From CAVVST01 sp963750995 (lineage in GTDB: Bacteria > Acidobacteriota > Vicinamibacteria > Vicinamibacterales > UBA2999): a stretch of DNA of 64,000 nt. The notes under the pieces are model-generated. The model was not told the DNA's origin. It saw only the letters and a program-made list of their open reading frames with translations, and ran no database searches. The position numbers and the translations under genes are program-made. Shown here one piece after another: positions 48,379 through 59,800 of this stretch. The stretch lies in contig CAVVST010000002.1 of the NCBI GenBank assembly GCA_963750995.1, forward strand, positions 62,001 through 126,000, in the 5' to 3' direction. Position 1 is the first letter of the stretch. The number at the start of each line of letters is the position of its first letter.

Positions 48379-49404
48379 ATGATTAGCGTCGGAGTGATCG
48401 GTTATGGGTACTGGGGTCCGAACATCGTCCGCAACTTCGCGGAGCTGCCGGATGCGCGCGTGGCCTGGGTCTCCGATCTGCAGCCGGAGCGCCTGGCGAA
48501 GGTCCGCGCGCGGTATCCGTCGACGAAGGTCGGAACTGATCACAACGAGATGATCAACGACCCGTCGGTCGACGCCATCGTGATTGCCACGCCCGTTCGG
48601 ACGCATTTCGAGCTTGGCATGGCCGCGCTGCGTGCGGGCAAGCATGTGTGGATGGAGAAGCCGCTGGCCGCCACGAGCGAGCAGGCCACGCGTCTGCTCG
48701 AGGAAGCTGATCGGCGCAGCCTCTCGCTGATGGTCGATCACACTTTCGTGTTCACGCCGGCGGTTCAGAAGATGCGCGAGCTCACCCGCGCCAAAGAGCT
48801 CGGCGACATCCGGTACTACGATTCGGTCCGCATCAACCTCGGTCTCTTCCAGCACGACGTGAACGTGCTGTGGGATCTGGCTGTCCACGACCTGTCGATC
48901 ATGGATTGCGTGCTGGACGCCCCGCCGGTGGCCGTCTCCGCAACCGGCCTTGCCCACGTCGAGGGTAGCCCGGAGAACATCGCCTACCTGACGATGTTCT
49001 TCGAGCGATCGATGATCGCGCACGTTCATGTGAATTGGCTGGCGCCCGTGAAAATACGCCGTACGCTGCTCGGCGGCACGCGTCGCATGTTAGTGTTCGA
49101 CGATCTCGAGGTGAGCGAAAAGATAAAGATCTACGATCGCGGCATTTCCGTGAACCCGAATCCCGACAACCTGACCTTAATGCGGATCGGATACCGGACG
49201 GGCGACATGTGGTCACCACAGCTGGCGCTGCGCGAAGCGCTGCAAATCGCAGCCCGCCATTTCGTGGACCTCATCACCTCGAAAACGGCCCCCATGAGCG
49301 ACGGGCACGCCGGCCTGCGGATCGTCCGGCTCCTCGAAGCCGCCACGCATTCGATGGCGCGACAAGGGCGTCCCGTCACGATTGGAGCCGGCGCCCTCGT
49401 ATGA
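48379..49404 (+). CDS. Gfo/Idh/MocA-family NAD(P)-dependent dehydrogenase
   Basis: The ATG at 48379, after GGAG, gives 341 aa; the open frame extends upstream without family features. Nucleotide-binding GVIGYGYWGPNIVRNF at residues 4-19, VSDLQPERLAKVRARYP, then the EKP motif in HVWMEKPLAATSEQA, and WDLAVHDLSIMDCVL with the catalytic His/Asp. The family oxidises or reduces sugars. In this window it may feed nucleotide-sugar synthesis for a surface polysaccharide, together with the GT-C-like gene and the tyrosine kinase at the right edge. Confidence 0.87.
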   Translation: MISVGVIGYGYWGPNIVRNFAELPDARVAWVSDLQPERLAKVRARYPSTKVGTDHNEMINDPSVDAIVIATPVRTHFELGMAALRAGKHVWMEKPLAATSEQATRLLEEADRRSLSLMVDHTFVFTPAVQKMRELTRAKELGDIRYYDSVRINLGLFQHDVNVLWDLAVHDLSIMDCVLDAPPVAVSATGLAHVEGSPENIAYLTMFFERSMIAHVHVNWLAPVKIRRTLLGGTRRMLVFDDLEVSEKIKIYDRGISVNPNPDNLTLMRIGYRTGDMWSPQLALREALQIAARHFVDLITSKTAPMSDGHAGLRIVRLLEAATHSMARQGRPVTIGAGALV

Positions 49405-49698
49405 CGCGGGGCGCGGCCATGGCGACGGCTGCAACGGTCATGGGGTTAGCTCCTCTACGGCGAGTCACGCCAGCACGCGTACCTCCGGCCGTGAGCTATG
49501 CGTGGCTGACTTTGGCCCATCAATAATACTCACAGGACTGAACTGATTTACGATAGGTGAAGTGGTCCGGTGGTAGTTCATCAACGGCCTTCTCGACCGT
49601 GCCCGCCAGGACGGTGGCAGTTGGCCGTGTCGCCCCGAGCATCATTGCAGGGACCTCCTATATCAGCGGAAAACGGCCGCTCCGATACGAAAGATCCA

Positions 49699-50901
49699 AT
49701 GGGGAGCCCACTGATGAGTCCCTGGCTTTCCCGTGAACGGTTCTCCGTACTGCTCCTGCCGATTACGGGCGTCGCTGCGGCCGTCGCCCTGTTGCCTTTC
49801 GGAGGCTCCAACCATGACATGACCGCATTCTTCATACCGTGGATGAAGGTGGTTCAGGACCGTGGCCTGGCGAGCCTTTCGGGTGAGTTCTCGGGCTACC
49901 CGCCACCCTACATCTATCTTTTGTACTTGGCCAGCTGGCTGGTGCCCCTGACAGGTGCAAGCGCGGCAATAAAGCTGATAAACCTGCCTTTTATCGCAAT
50001 TCTATCGTTTGCCATTTATCAGACCGTCCTACTTGCATCCGGGAGCCGAAACCGCGCAGCCACCGCCGCCGCGGTGATTTGCATCACACCTACCCTGCTC
50101 GTGAATGCCTTTGCCTGGGGTCAAACTGACTGTGTCTACGGCGCTTTTCTAGCACTATTTGTGTTATTTGCGATCAAGAGGGCACCCGTCGCTGCCGCCA
50201 TCATGTTCGGCATTTCTTTGGGGTTCAAGCCGCAGCCAATATTCCTCTTGCCCCTGCTCCTCTACTTGATCCTCGCGAAGCAAATGAAAGTGTGGCATCT
50301 GGTGTTCTTACCCGCGATGTATCTATTGATGATGGTGCCTGCCGCGATAGCAGGCCGCCCCTGGCTCGAACTCGTCACGGTCTACATTGGTCCCTTTGAA
50401 GCATTCTCAGTGCTCGCGATACACGCACCCAATCCCTGGAGGATCATCGGTGGGCTGAAACTGGTCGACTATGACACCGGACTGCTGGTGGGATCGGCCG
50501 CAGCTGGACTAGCCGGACTAGTGATTGCCGTGGGCTCTCTTAGGCTTGAACGCAGTGCGCGCACCATCGTGCTAGTCGCCGCATTGTCTGGCGCTCTCAT
50601 GCCATATCTCCTTCCGAAGATGCACGATCGGTACTTCTTCGTGGCGGACATCATGACGCTCACTCTCGCGTTCGTCATTCCTCGCCTATGGGTCACTGCT
50701 CCGTTGTTTCAGGTGGGCTCGCTGTTGTCATACCTTCCCTATTTCGGGCTTTCAGTTCGCGCGTCAATCTATGCCGTTCTCCCTGTTACTTTCGCTGTTA
50801 GCATCTTGGCGCTGGAATACGCGAGTGCTCAGGTCGGAAGTGGTGTCAGGATGCGAGATCTCTTCGACCTCAAGACAGCAGAGCGCCCTTGGGATCCGTG
50901 A
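49699..50901 (+). CDS. GT-C-like polytopic membrane glycosyltransferase
   Basis: Start chosen at ATG 49699 (400 aa; alternative at 49714). About ten hydrophobic segments. After the first helix comes GSNHDMTAFFIPWMKVVQDRG with an acidic residue in the first extracytoplasmic loop, then SGYPPPYIYLLYLASWLV and AFAWGQTDCVYGAF. These are characteristic of DUF2029/mannosyltransferase-like GT-C enzymes that use lipid-linked sugars. GFKPQPIFLLPLLLYL and PKMHDRYFFVADI are also family-like. Substrate not predictable. Confidence 0.75.
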   Translation: MGSPLMSPWLSRERFSVLLLPITGVAAAVALLPFGGSNHDMTAFFIPWMKVVQDRGLASLSGEFSGYPPPYIYLLYLASWLVPLTGASAAIKLINLPFIAILSFAIYQTVLLASGSRNRAATAAAVICITPTLLVNAFAWGQTDCVYGAFLALFVLFAIKRAPVAAAIMFGISLGFKPQPIFLLPLLLYLILAKQMKVWHLVFLPAMYLLMMVPAAIAGRPWLELVTVYIGPFEAFSVLAIHAPNPWRIIGGLKLVDYDTGLLVGSAAAGLAGLVIAVGSLRLERSARTIVLVAALSGALMPYLLPKMHDRYFFVADIMTLTLAFVIPRLWVTAPLFQVGSLLSYLPYFGLSVRASIYAVLPVTFAVSILALEYASAQVGSGVRMRDLFDLKTAERPWDP

Positions 50902-51172
50902 CACGAGCAACCCCGCAAGTCGACATCACGTTCTTGCATAGACGCCACGCGCACCTATTTAAGCGCGGTCCAACGGCGCCGGCGGGACGAAACCATACCG
51001 ACCCGCAACCATGATAAAAGCGATGAGACCTGGTTTGCCGCGGCACGGCGTCGCCAATGGCGGTGGAGCTGTATCGCTTCTACTTAATGTGTCACACGGC
51101 CCGCGGCCATATTCGCGGCGCCGTCACCGGAAACGACAGCACGTCGAGTCGTCGTCGGTGACCGGTTCCGCA

Positions 51173-51316
51173 CTACACGTCATCTCGGCGCAATTCGCTC
51201 AAGAGAAGTAGCAGGGCGACAACCAGCAGGAGGTCAACCCACACACCGATCGGCAAGGTGCCGACAATCCCGAATAGCCACAGGATGAAGAAAATGACTG
51301 CGAACGCAATCCGCAT
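51173..51316 (-). CDS. small membrane protein, lmo0937/DUF5670 type
   Basis: 47 aa: MRIAFAVIFFILWLFGIVG, LPIGVWVDLLLVVALLLLL and a charged tail SELRRDDV. Two helices joined by a short loop match the lmo0937 family length and pattern. A much longer frame extends upstream but lacks coding character. Confidence 0.7.
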   Translation of the reverse strand: MRIAFAVIFFILWLFGIVGTLPIGVWVDLLLVVALLLLLSELRRDDV

Positions 51317-51744
51317 CGCCCTCCCGACCGCCTCCAATTGAGCACAGCGCGATCTTGGCGAGCCGATGCGTCGTGCGGTGATCACCGCAACTCCATCGCA
51401 AGCGATGTTCCAGACACGAACACCGCTCAACTGCGGAACTATTCGGGGCAAAGGGCGAGAACCGTCACTCAGAAGTCTGGTGACACGCCGATGTTTGTCT
51501 GCCATGCGAGCCCGGTGAACTCACGAGGATTCCCGCTTCCCTCTCACTAGGTTCCAATTCATCCGCAAACGGTCAAGGCAGCCGCCGGTCGCCAAACGCG
51601 ACATGAACCGAGATCGAACTCGAGAAAGGAGGTCGTGCGATGCCGACGGCAGGACTGATGCCGTCGTGACCGGAGCTGTTCCTAATTGGGAGCCGATCTG
51701 ATCAGCCGGCGGCCGCGCATGAGTAGTCTCCGATCAGAGAATAG
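51317..51744. other. 428-bp gap, no gene recognised
   Basis: Open frames here are short. An AAAGGAGG-like stretch near 51625 is not followed by a convincing frame. Confidence 0.4.
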
Positions 51745-52845
51745 CTATCGACTAAACGGCGGCGAAGGAGCGCTTTGTGCCAAGACACCGCCCCCGAATG
51801 CGCTCACCGTCGCGATGTACGTGCCAGGCGGCAGGTTCTGGATCGTCTGGGCGACGTCCACGTTGCACTCGCCGTTGATGACCGGCGGTTTGCCCAGGTT
51901 CTGCGACGCCACGGGATTCGCCGCAGTCGGATCGGCGCCGACCGGGAAGATCTCGAGCACATACTCGACAACCGCGGTGCTGTGATTGGATGATGGGACG
52001 AACACCGCCCGGCCGGGTAACGGTGATCCGGAACTCGCTCGGATATCGCAGCGTTTGACAACGCCAACAACAGGATCACCGAACAAGCTGGTTGTGCAGA
52101 GGGAACCGCCGGAGAGCGTCAAATAAAAGTAAACGCCGTTCGCACCGAATCGTACCTCGCGAGTACCCGCAAATGCGCACACTTGTCCTTCCGATGCGCA
52201 GAAGGTCCAGTCAGTGGCGGCGGCCTTAGTCGCGCATTCTTTTTTCACGCCCACCGCGGGATCGCCGAACACGCTGTTGGTACAGGCGGTGCCGTTAGAC
52301 AGCGTCCGATACGCGTACAAGCCGTTGGCGCCATAGCGCACTTCCTGGCTTCCCGTAAATCCGCACACACCACCCTCCGATGCGCAGAAGGTCCAATCAC
52401 CAGCCCTGGTATCGCAGCGTTTGGCAACGCCATACGCGGGATCACCGAACACGGCGTTGGTACACGCGGTACCGTCGGACAACGTCTCGTAGGTGTACCA
52501 GCCGTTGGCGCCGTATCGCACCTCCCGGGCACCTGCAAATGCGCAGACCCCGCCTTCCCAGGCGCAGAAGGTCCAGTCACTTGACCGGATGTCGCAGTGT
52601 TTGGCCACACCGTACGCAGGGTCACCGAACACGCTGTTCGTACAGGCAGCGCCGCCGGTCAACGTCTGATAGGTGAACGAGCCGTTCGCACCGTACCGCA
52701 CCTCCCGGGAACCCTCGAATGCGCACAGCCCGCCTTCCGAGGCGCAGAAGGTCCAGTCATTCGATTGCGACGACGCCGATTGGGGGACCATGAGAAGGGT
52801 CGCCAAACACACGAACAGGCAAACAGAATCGACACCGCGACTCAT
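51745..52845 (-). CDS. secreted protein with four Cys/Trp-rich repeats
   Basis: 366 aa with a signal peptide (1-26, MSRGVDSVCLFVCLATLLMV). Four tandem units of 44-48 residues follow, each WTFCAxEGGxCAFxGxxEVRYG, then ANGxYxYxTLSxGxAC, TNxVFGDPxxGVxKxC. Each has four Cys, probably two disulfides. The C-terminal 90 residues look like a fibronectin-III-type sandwich (YVLEIFPVGADPTAAN...INGECNVDVAQ). The same repeat occurs in the 2569-aa protein downstream. Comparable units accompany polysaccharide-binding secreted proteins, so carbohydrate binding is a reasonable but unproven guess. Confidence 0.75.
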   Translation of the reverse strand: MSRGVDSVCLFVCLATLLMVPQSASSQSNDWTFCASEGGLCAFEGSREVRYGANGSFTYQTLTGGAACTNSVFGDPAYGVAKHCDIRSSDWTFCAWEGGVCAFAGAREVRYGANGWYTYETLSDGTACTNAVFGDPAYGVAKRCDTRAGDWTFCASEGGVCGFTGSQEVRYGANGLYAYRTLSNGTACTNSVFGDPAVGVKKECATKAAATDWTFCASEGQVCAFAGTREVRFGANGVYFYLTLSGGSLCTTSLFGDPVVGVVKRCDIRASSGSPLPGRAVFVPSSNHSTAVVEYVLEIFPVGADPTAANPVASQNLGKPPVINGECNVDVAQTIQNLPPGTYIATVSAFGGGVLAQSAPSPPFSR

Positions 52846-53596
52846 TGGTGCTCCTGAGTTTCAAGATGTTCGCAAGGGGGCAGACTTCGTTCTGCCGTGC
52901 GTTCCTTGCGGGGCGCCTTACTGGCCGATGTTGTGGTGAGGGCACGGATTATCTGCAGCCTTGTTTACTTGGGCAGAGAATCGATGCGAGCCCATTCGGT
53001 GCAAGGGGCGTTCCCCTTGTAAACAGCCCCGTATATTCGTTAGGAGGTCTGCTTATTTAGCAAGGCGACGAGCGACACAAGAGGCGTGTAAAGGACAGCC
53101 TGCGCACTCCCATGAGAGCCAAGACAAGAGGGATTGCACGATGTAAAAAGGTTTCGTTGTGTCAGAAATCCCGATCAACTTGCATCGGAGTGGAGCCTTG
53201 CGAAAGAGCCTTTTTGATACGGCTGAGCTTGGCTATTAAGAGCATCACGTCGTCCTCGTAGCGGAAGGCATTTCAAAAATTCTGCGGTTGCTGTGCCTGG
53301 TTCAACCCGATCAGGCGGCGGCGATGGGCGGAGGCCGCGTACCTGAACGGTCATGCACAACAGAGAAAGGTGTTACCGTGCGGTGGCGCCAAGCGGCCGC
53401 GCCGCTGACGAACCCCGCATCGGTGAAACTTCCGTTCGCCGGCCCGCTCGTCAACGAACGGTCTGCTCCCATTTTTCCTTAAGCAATGGCCGCGAGTTTG
53501 CTTGGCTCCGCGCGCGCCTGCGCCCTGTTTCTTTTTTTCGCAGAAATCTCTCGTCGGCATGTCGTCGTCGATAGTCGCCCACAGTAGTGGTGGAAT
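52846..53596. other. 750-bp intergenic region with one strong hairpin
   Basis: No gene recognised on either strand. CAAGGGG and CCCCTTG pair around CGTT at 53002-53019. A GGAGG near 53042 is not followed by a convincing frame. Confidence 0.45.
53002..53019. repeat. perfect 7-bp stem hairpin
   Basis: CAAGGGG (53002-53008), loop CGTT, CCCCTTG (53013-53019). No T-run, role unknown. Confidence 0.5.
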
Positions 53597-53830
53597 GTGC
53601 TACATAGCGATTGCCCGCTCATAGGGTTTGCCACCGAGATCAGCGTTGATCAGGGCCAGACGGTTTTCTTCACAATCAACACACTCTCGAGCCGATACCG
53701 CCTCGACATACTTCGAATGGATTATTACGGCGAGATAGGGGCTCGCAAGGTGGCGACGGTGTCCCCGTCGGCATCTGGTGTAATCGAACGAGCCGTGTGT
53801 CCGCACTACGGCGCGAGGAGATGTAGATGA
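53597..53830 (+). pseudogene. diverged partial copy of the DMFA-like segment of the adjacent giant gene
   Basis: The frame contains GFATEISVDQGQTVFFTINT, YRLDILRMDYYGEIGARKVATVSPS, closely matching GFATDISVDQGQTVFFKINT and YRLDIYRMGYYGGMGARQAATVVPS inside the giant protein (56.62-56.77 kb). Nucleotide similarity is also clear. Only about 50 residues are retained. It ends 1-4 bases into the giant gene start, so it is a fragment left by duplication or recombination. Confidence 0.75.
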
Positions 53831-56800
53831 GGCAGCACGGTTGGATCGTCGGGGTGGCACTCATTACCGCACTGGGTCTGCTAAGCGATGGTCGATGGCG
53901 TGTTGATGCCGCGCCCGCAGGCACGATTCACTACCCAGACCTCCAGGTCGTCGTGCCTCTCGACAGTTTTTCCATCCTCGCCAATTCTCCCACGACGCGA
54001 GAGTTTCGCTACACACACAATCAGGTGAACCTGGGCGATGGACCGTTCGAGCTTCGACTGGACTACGATCCGGTGAACGATCTCGCGAGAGCTTTCCAGC
54101 GCATCTACACGCACGATGCCTCGACTGTCTGGTCGATACTGGGTGAGACGCCGGTCGTAGGACGCTTCCTGTATCACCCGCCACACGGTCACTATCATGT
54201 TCCGTTCGCGAACTTTGGCCTCTTTCGGATTGCCGCGGATGGATCGGTTGGCGCGCCGGTTGCGCTAAGTCCGAAAGTCGGATTCTGCATCGCAGATTCG
54301 GTGCCGATTGCCTCCATTCCGCATCAGGGTGTGTTTGGGTACCCGGGTGACAACTGCGCCGACCCGCGCAGTATTGGCGGGATTTCTGTGGGGTGGGGCG
54401 ACCTCTATGACTTTCACGATGACGGTCAGTCGATCGTCTATGAGCCGGCGACCATTCCTGACGGCGAGTACTGGTTCCGGTCCGTTGCCGATCCCTTCAA
54501 CTACTTCATCGAGAAGAGCGAGGCGAACAACATCACCGACATCAGGCTGCAAATCACCGGCACGACGGTGACGGTGCTCGCCGGGCCCTTCCATCCCGAT
54601 TCGACCCCTCCGGCCGTCAGCCTGACAGCACCTCCTGCTGGAGCAGTCTCGGGAACGGACGTGACGATCAGCGCCAACGCGTCCCATGCGTCTGGCATCT
54701 CCAACGTCCAGTTCCTGCTCGATGGAAACCCCCTGGGACCTCCCGACACCGCACCGCCGTATACGCTCCTCTGGAACACCACCACGATTCCTGATGGGTC
54801 TCACGATGTAAGTGCCCAGGCGCTCACACCAACGGGCTTGTACGGGACCTCATTCCCGGTGATAGTCACGGTTGCCAACAACGGCCCAGGGCCAGGGCCA
54901 GGGCCTTCGCCGGTCACGATTTCCAACGTGCTTGTGTCCAAGCGCACGTCCTCATCTGCCACCGTGACGTGGACGACGAACGTGCTGGCGACGAGTGAAG
55001 TGTCCTACGGACTCGATTCGAGCTACGGCCTCTTCGCGTCTGACGTCTCGTTCGGGACCGATCACTCGATTCTCCTCACGGGGCTGACACCATCCACCAC
55101 CTATCACTATCAAGTGACCAGCCGAGATGCGGTGGGAAACTTTGCGACTGCGGGCGACTTCATCTTTACGACGCCAGCGGTGTCTGATCTCACGTGTAAT
55201 CTGATCGCGCCCGTCGGTGGGACGATCGTGTCGGGGATCATCAATGTGGAGGCTGAGGCCTTCGGGACCGCCAGTGTCCGCGGGTTGCAGTTTCTGCTCG
55301 ATGGCGCGCCGCTCGGCGCGGAGTTTACGTTAGAACCGTACGTCCTCGCGTGGGACACACGGTCGGTGCAGAACGGGAGCCACGTGCTGTCGGCGGTCGT
55401 GCGCGATCCCACAAACAACCAGGCGACATGCGCCCCTGTCCCGGTCGTCGTGTCGAACAGTGGTCCGTCCACGGTGGGGCTGGTCGCCGCGTTTGGGTTT
55501 GACGAAAACCAAGGCGCGACTGCGGCCGACAGCACCGGGAACGCCAATCACGGGTCGATCTCGGGCGCCACCTGGACGTCCTCCGGACGTTTTGGCTCGG
55601 CGCTGGCCTTCGACGGGGCCGATGACATCGTGACCGTCAATGATGCCAACACACTTGATCTGACGAACGCATTGACGCTCGAGGCATGGGTGAATCCGAC
55701 CACGCTCAGCGGCTGGCGAACGGCACTGTTGAAGGAACGTGGTGGCGGACTCGCGTACGCGCTCTACGCCCACGACAACCTGCCGCGCCCGGCGGGCTAT
55801 GTGAACGTCGGCGACAGTGATCGAGCAGCGGTCGGTACCACAGCTCTGCCCCTCGATGCCTGGAGCCACATCGCCACAACCTATGACGGCGCGACGCTGC
55901 GTCTGTTCGTCAATGCCGTGCAGGTCGGCTCGACCGCAGTGACGGGCGGCGTCGCCGTTTCGGCCAACCAGCTTTCGATTGGCGGGAACACGGTGTGGGG
56001 TGAGTACTTTGCCGGTCGGTTGGACGAGATTCGGATCTACAACCGTGCGCTGACGCAGCCTGAAATCGACATTGACATGAACGCTCGGGTCACGCCCGGC
56101 AGCGTCGAAGTACCGTTTCTCGTCGGACTTACCCAGACGGCCGCGGCAACCCAGATTACCGGCGCCGGGCTGAGCGTGGGGACTGTGACTTCATCGAACA
56201 GCACCGCTCCGGTGGGCACCGTGATCAGCCAGAGTCCGATCAGCGGAACGATCGTCCCTCCCGGGTCGACAGTAGACCTGGTCGTTTCGTTGGGACCGAC
56301 CCAGGCTATCGTGCCCAGCGTTGTCGGGTTGCTTCAGGCAGCTGCCGAGACGGCGATCGTGAATGCCGGTCTCATCGTCGGCAGCATTTCCAGCCAGAAC
56401 AGCAATTCTGACCCGGCAGGCACCGTCATGGCTCAGGGTCCTACCGCCGGGGCACTTGTCAACTCGGGCACGCCGGTCAACCTGATCGTGTCGCTTGGTC
56501 CGTCACAGCCGACCGATCCGTGTGACCCGTCCTCCAATCCAATCGTGTGCGAAAATGCCCAGCCTGGTGTTTCCGCCAGCGTATGGGATGTCGCCGGTGC
56601 GGGGGATGCCACCATCCAAGGGTTCGCCACCGATATCAGCGTCGATCAGGGCCAGACAGTCTTCTTCAAGATAAACACACCCTCGACCCAATACCGCCTC
56701 GATATTTATCGAATGGGGTACTACGGCGGGATGGGCGCTCGTCAGGCAGCGACGGTCGTCCCCTCCGTTTCGCTTCCCCAGAGCCAGCCGAATTGCCTGA

Positions 56801-59800
56801 GCGACAGCGCCACCGGGCTGTTCGACTGTGGCAACTGGGCGGTGTCGGCGTCGTGGACCGTCCCGGCGACCGCGGTGTCGGGCATCTACTTCGCGAAGGT
56901 GGAAAGGATCGATACCGGGGGAGCGAGCCACATCGTCTTTGTCGTTCGTGACGACGACGGTCAGTCAGACCTGCTGTTCCAGACATCTGACACGACCTGG
57001 CAGGCATATAACCAGTACGGGGGGAACAGTCTCTACGTCGGCAGCCCCGCAGGGCGCGCGTATAAGGTCAGCTACAACCGTCCCTTCACGACACGTGCCT
57101 ACGCCCCCGAAGACTGGGTGTTCAATGCCGAGTACCCGATGGTCCGGTGGCTCGAGGCCAACGGCTATTGGGTGAGTTATTCGACCGGCGTCGATACCGA
57201 TCGGCGCGGCGGCGAGTTGCTGGAGCACAACGCGTTTCTGTCAGTTGGGCACGATGAATACTGGTCGGGTGGCCAGCGAACCAATGTTGAAGCGGCACGA
57301 GCCGCCGGAATCAATCTGGCCTTCTTCAGCGGCAACGAGGTGTTCTGGAAGACCCGCTGGGAGAACAGCATCTCGGCAGACGCCACGCCGCATCGCACGC
57401 TGGTGTCTTACAAAGAAACCCACGCCAACGCGAAGATCGATCCGCTTCCCGGTACCTGGACGGGGACCTGGCGCGACCCGCGCTTCAGTCCTCCAGCCGA
57501 CGGGGGGCGACCTGAGAACGCACTCACCGGAACTATCTTTACGGCGAATGACCCCGCCACTACGGCAATTCAGGTGCCCTCCTCGAAAAGCACGCTGCGT
57601 TTCTGGCGGAATACCAGCGTCGCCAGTCTCGCGGCCGGTGAGGTCGCGACTCTGCCACACGGCACACTCGGGTACGAATGGGACGAGGACCTGGACAACG
57701 GATCCCGGCCGACGGGTTTGATCCGTCTGTCGGACACCGTCGTCAGCGGAATCCCTTACCTCCAGGACTACGGCTCTACCTACGCGCCGGGCACTGCGAA
57801 CCATTCCCTGACGTTATACAAGCACGCCAGCGGCGCTCTCGTGTTCGGGGCCGGAACCATTCAATGGAGCTGGGGGCTCGACAACAACCACGATCGCGGC
57901 AACGTGGCTCCGAGCCTGGCTATGCAGCAGGCGACCGTCAATCTCTTCGCCGATATGAGTGTCCAGCCGTTGACATTGCAGCCCGGCCTGTTCACGGGGG
58001 CCGGGTCGACCGACACACTGGGGCCAACGTCCGCCATCACGGCACCGACGAGCAACAGCGCCGTTCCCGCCAACACAACCATCACGATCAGTGGGACCGC
58101 CACCGACTCCGGTGGAGGCGTCGTCGGAGGCGTCGAGGTCTCTCTCGACGGTGGTGCGACGTGGCGACGCGCGACCGGACGCGAAGCCTGGACGTTCGAC
58201 TGGCAGACCGGCACTCCGCGGACGGTGATGCTCGTCAGCCGCGCTGTGGATGACAGCGGCAACCTCGGGGCCCCGGCTCAACCCGTCACCGTCAACGTTG
58301 GAGGCGGATCAACGACCTGTCCCTGCACGATCTGGCCGGCGAGCGCTGTGCCCACGAACGCCTCCGAGAGTGACTTCGCCGCCGTCGAACTGGGCGTGAA
58401 GTTCCGGACGTCTGAGCCAGGTTTCATCACAGGCATCAGGTTCTATAAGGGCGGCGCGCAAAACAGCGGCGTCCATGTCGGCAATCTGTGGAGTGCGACG
58501 GGCACATTGCTGGCAAGCGCCACCTTCACGACGGAGAGCGCGCAGGGGTGGCAGCAAGTGGCCTTCGGAACACCGGTCCCCGTGACCGCGAACACTACCT
58601 ATGTGGCTTCCTACCATGCCCCCAACGGCGGTTACGCGGGGGACAACCGCTACTTCTCGGACGCCGGTGTTACCAATGGACCGCTGCAGGCGCTGGCGGA
58701 CGGCGTCGATGGCGGGAATGGCGTGTATCGTTACGGGCCGAGTGGCTTCCCGACCGAGTCCTGGCTCGGCACGAACTACTGGGTTGACGTGGTGTTCGCC
58801 CCATCGGTCGTGCCTGGTCCGAGCGGGGAGGCGCCGATTCTGGTGATCACCTCGGCGGCGAACCCTTTCAGCGGGTACTACGCGGAAATCATGCGGGCCG
58901 AGGGCTTGAACGCGTTCGCGACAATCGACATCTCACAGGTGACAGACGCGACGCTGGCGGCTCACGACGTTGTAATCCTCGGCGAGATCGCGCTGACGAC
59001 GGCTCAGGTAACGAGCCTCACAAACTGGGTCAACAACGGCGGGAACCTGATCGCCATGCGCCCGGACAAGCAGCTGGCCCCTCTGCTCGGTCTGACCGAT
59101 GCAGGGACGTCGCTGTCCGACGCGTACTTGCTGGTGAACACGGCCGCGGCGCCGGGCGCGGGCATCGCAGAGGATTACACCTGGACGTTCACCACAGGCT
59201 CAGCGTCGTCGGGAACCGATGGCTGGACCTTCTGTGCTTCGGAAGGTGGCGTGTGCGCGTTTACGGGAACCCAGGAGGTGCGATACGGCGCAAACGGCTC
59301 CTACTTCTTCAAAACGTTGTCCGACGGCACGGCGTGTACCAATGCCGTGTTCGGCGATCCGATATTCGGCGTGGCCAAAGAATGTGCGCTCAGGACTGGC
59401 CCGACCACTCCTGAGTGGACTGTCTGTGCGCCGGAAGGCGGCGTGTGCGCATTTACCGGGACCCAAGAGGTGCGATACGGCGCAAACGGCTCCTACTTCT
59501 TCCAGACGTTGTCCAACGGCACGGCGTGTACCAATGCCGTGTTCGGCGATCCCATAAGCGGCGTCAGCAAAGAATGTGCGCTCAGGACGGCTCCTGCCCC
59601 CAGTAACTGGACGTTCTGTGCGTCGGAAGGCGGAGCGTGCGCATTTGCAGGTACTCAGGAAGTGCGGTACGGCGCGAACGGCACTTTCACCTATAAGACG
59701 CTGTCGAACGGTACGGCCTGCACTAACAGCGTATTTGGTGATCCTATTTTTGGCGTGGCCAAACACTGCGATATCAGACCAACTTCGGGATCGTCCCCGA

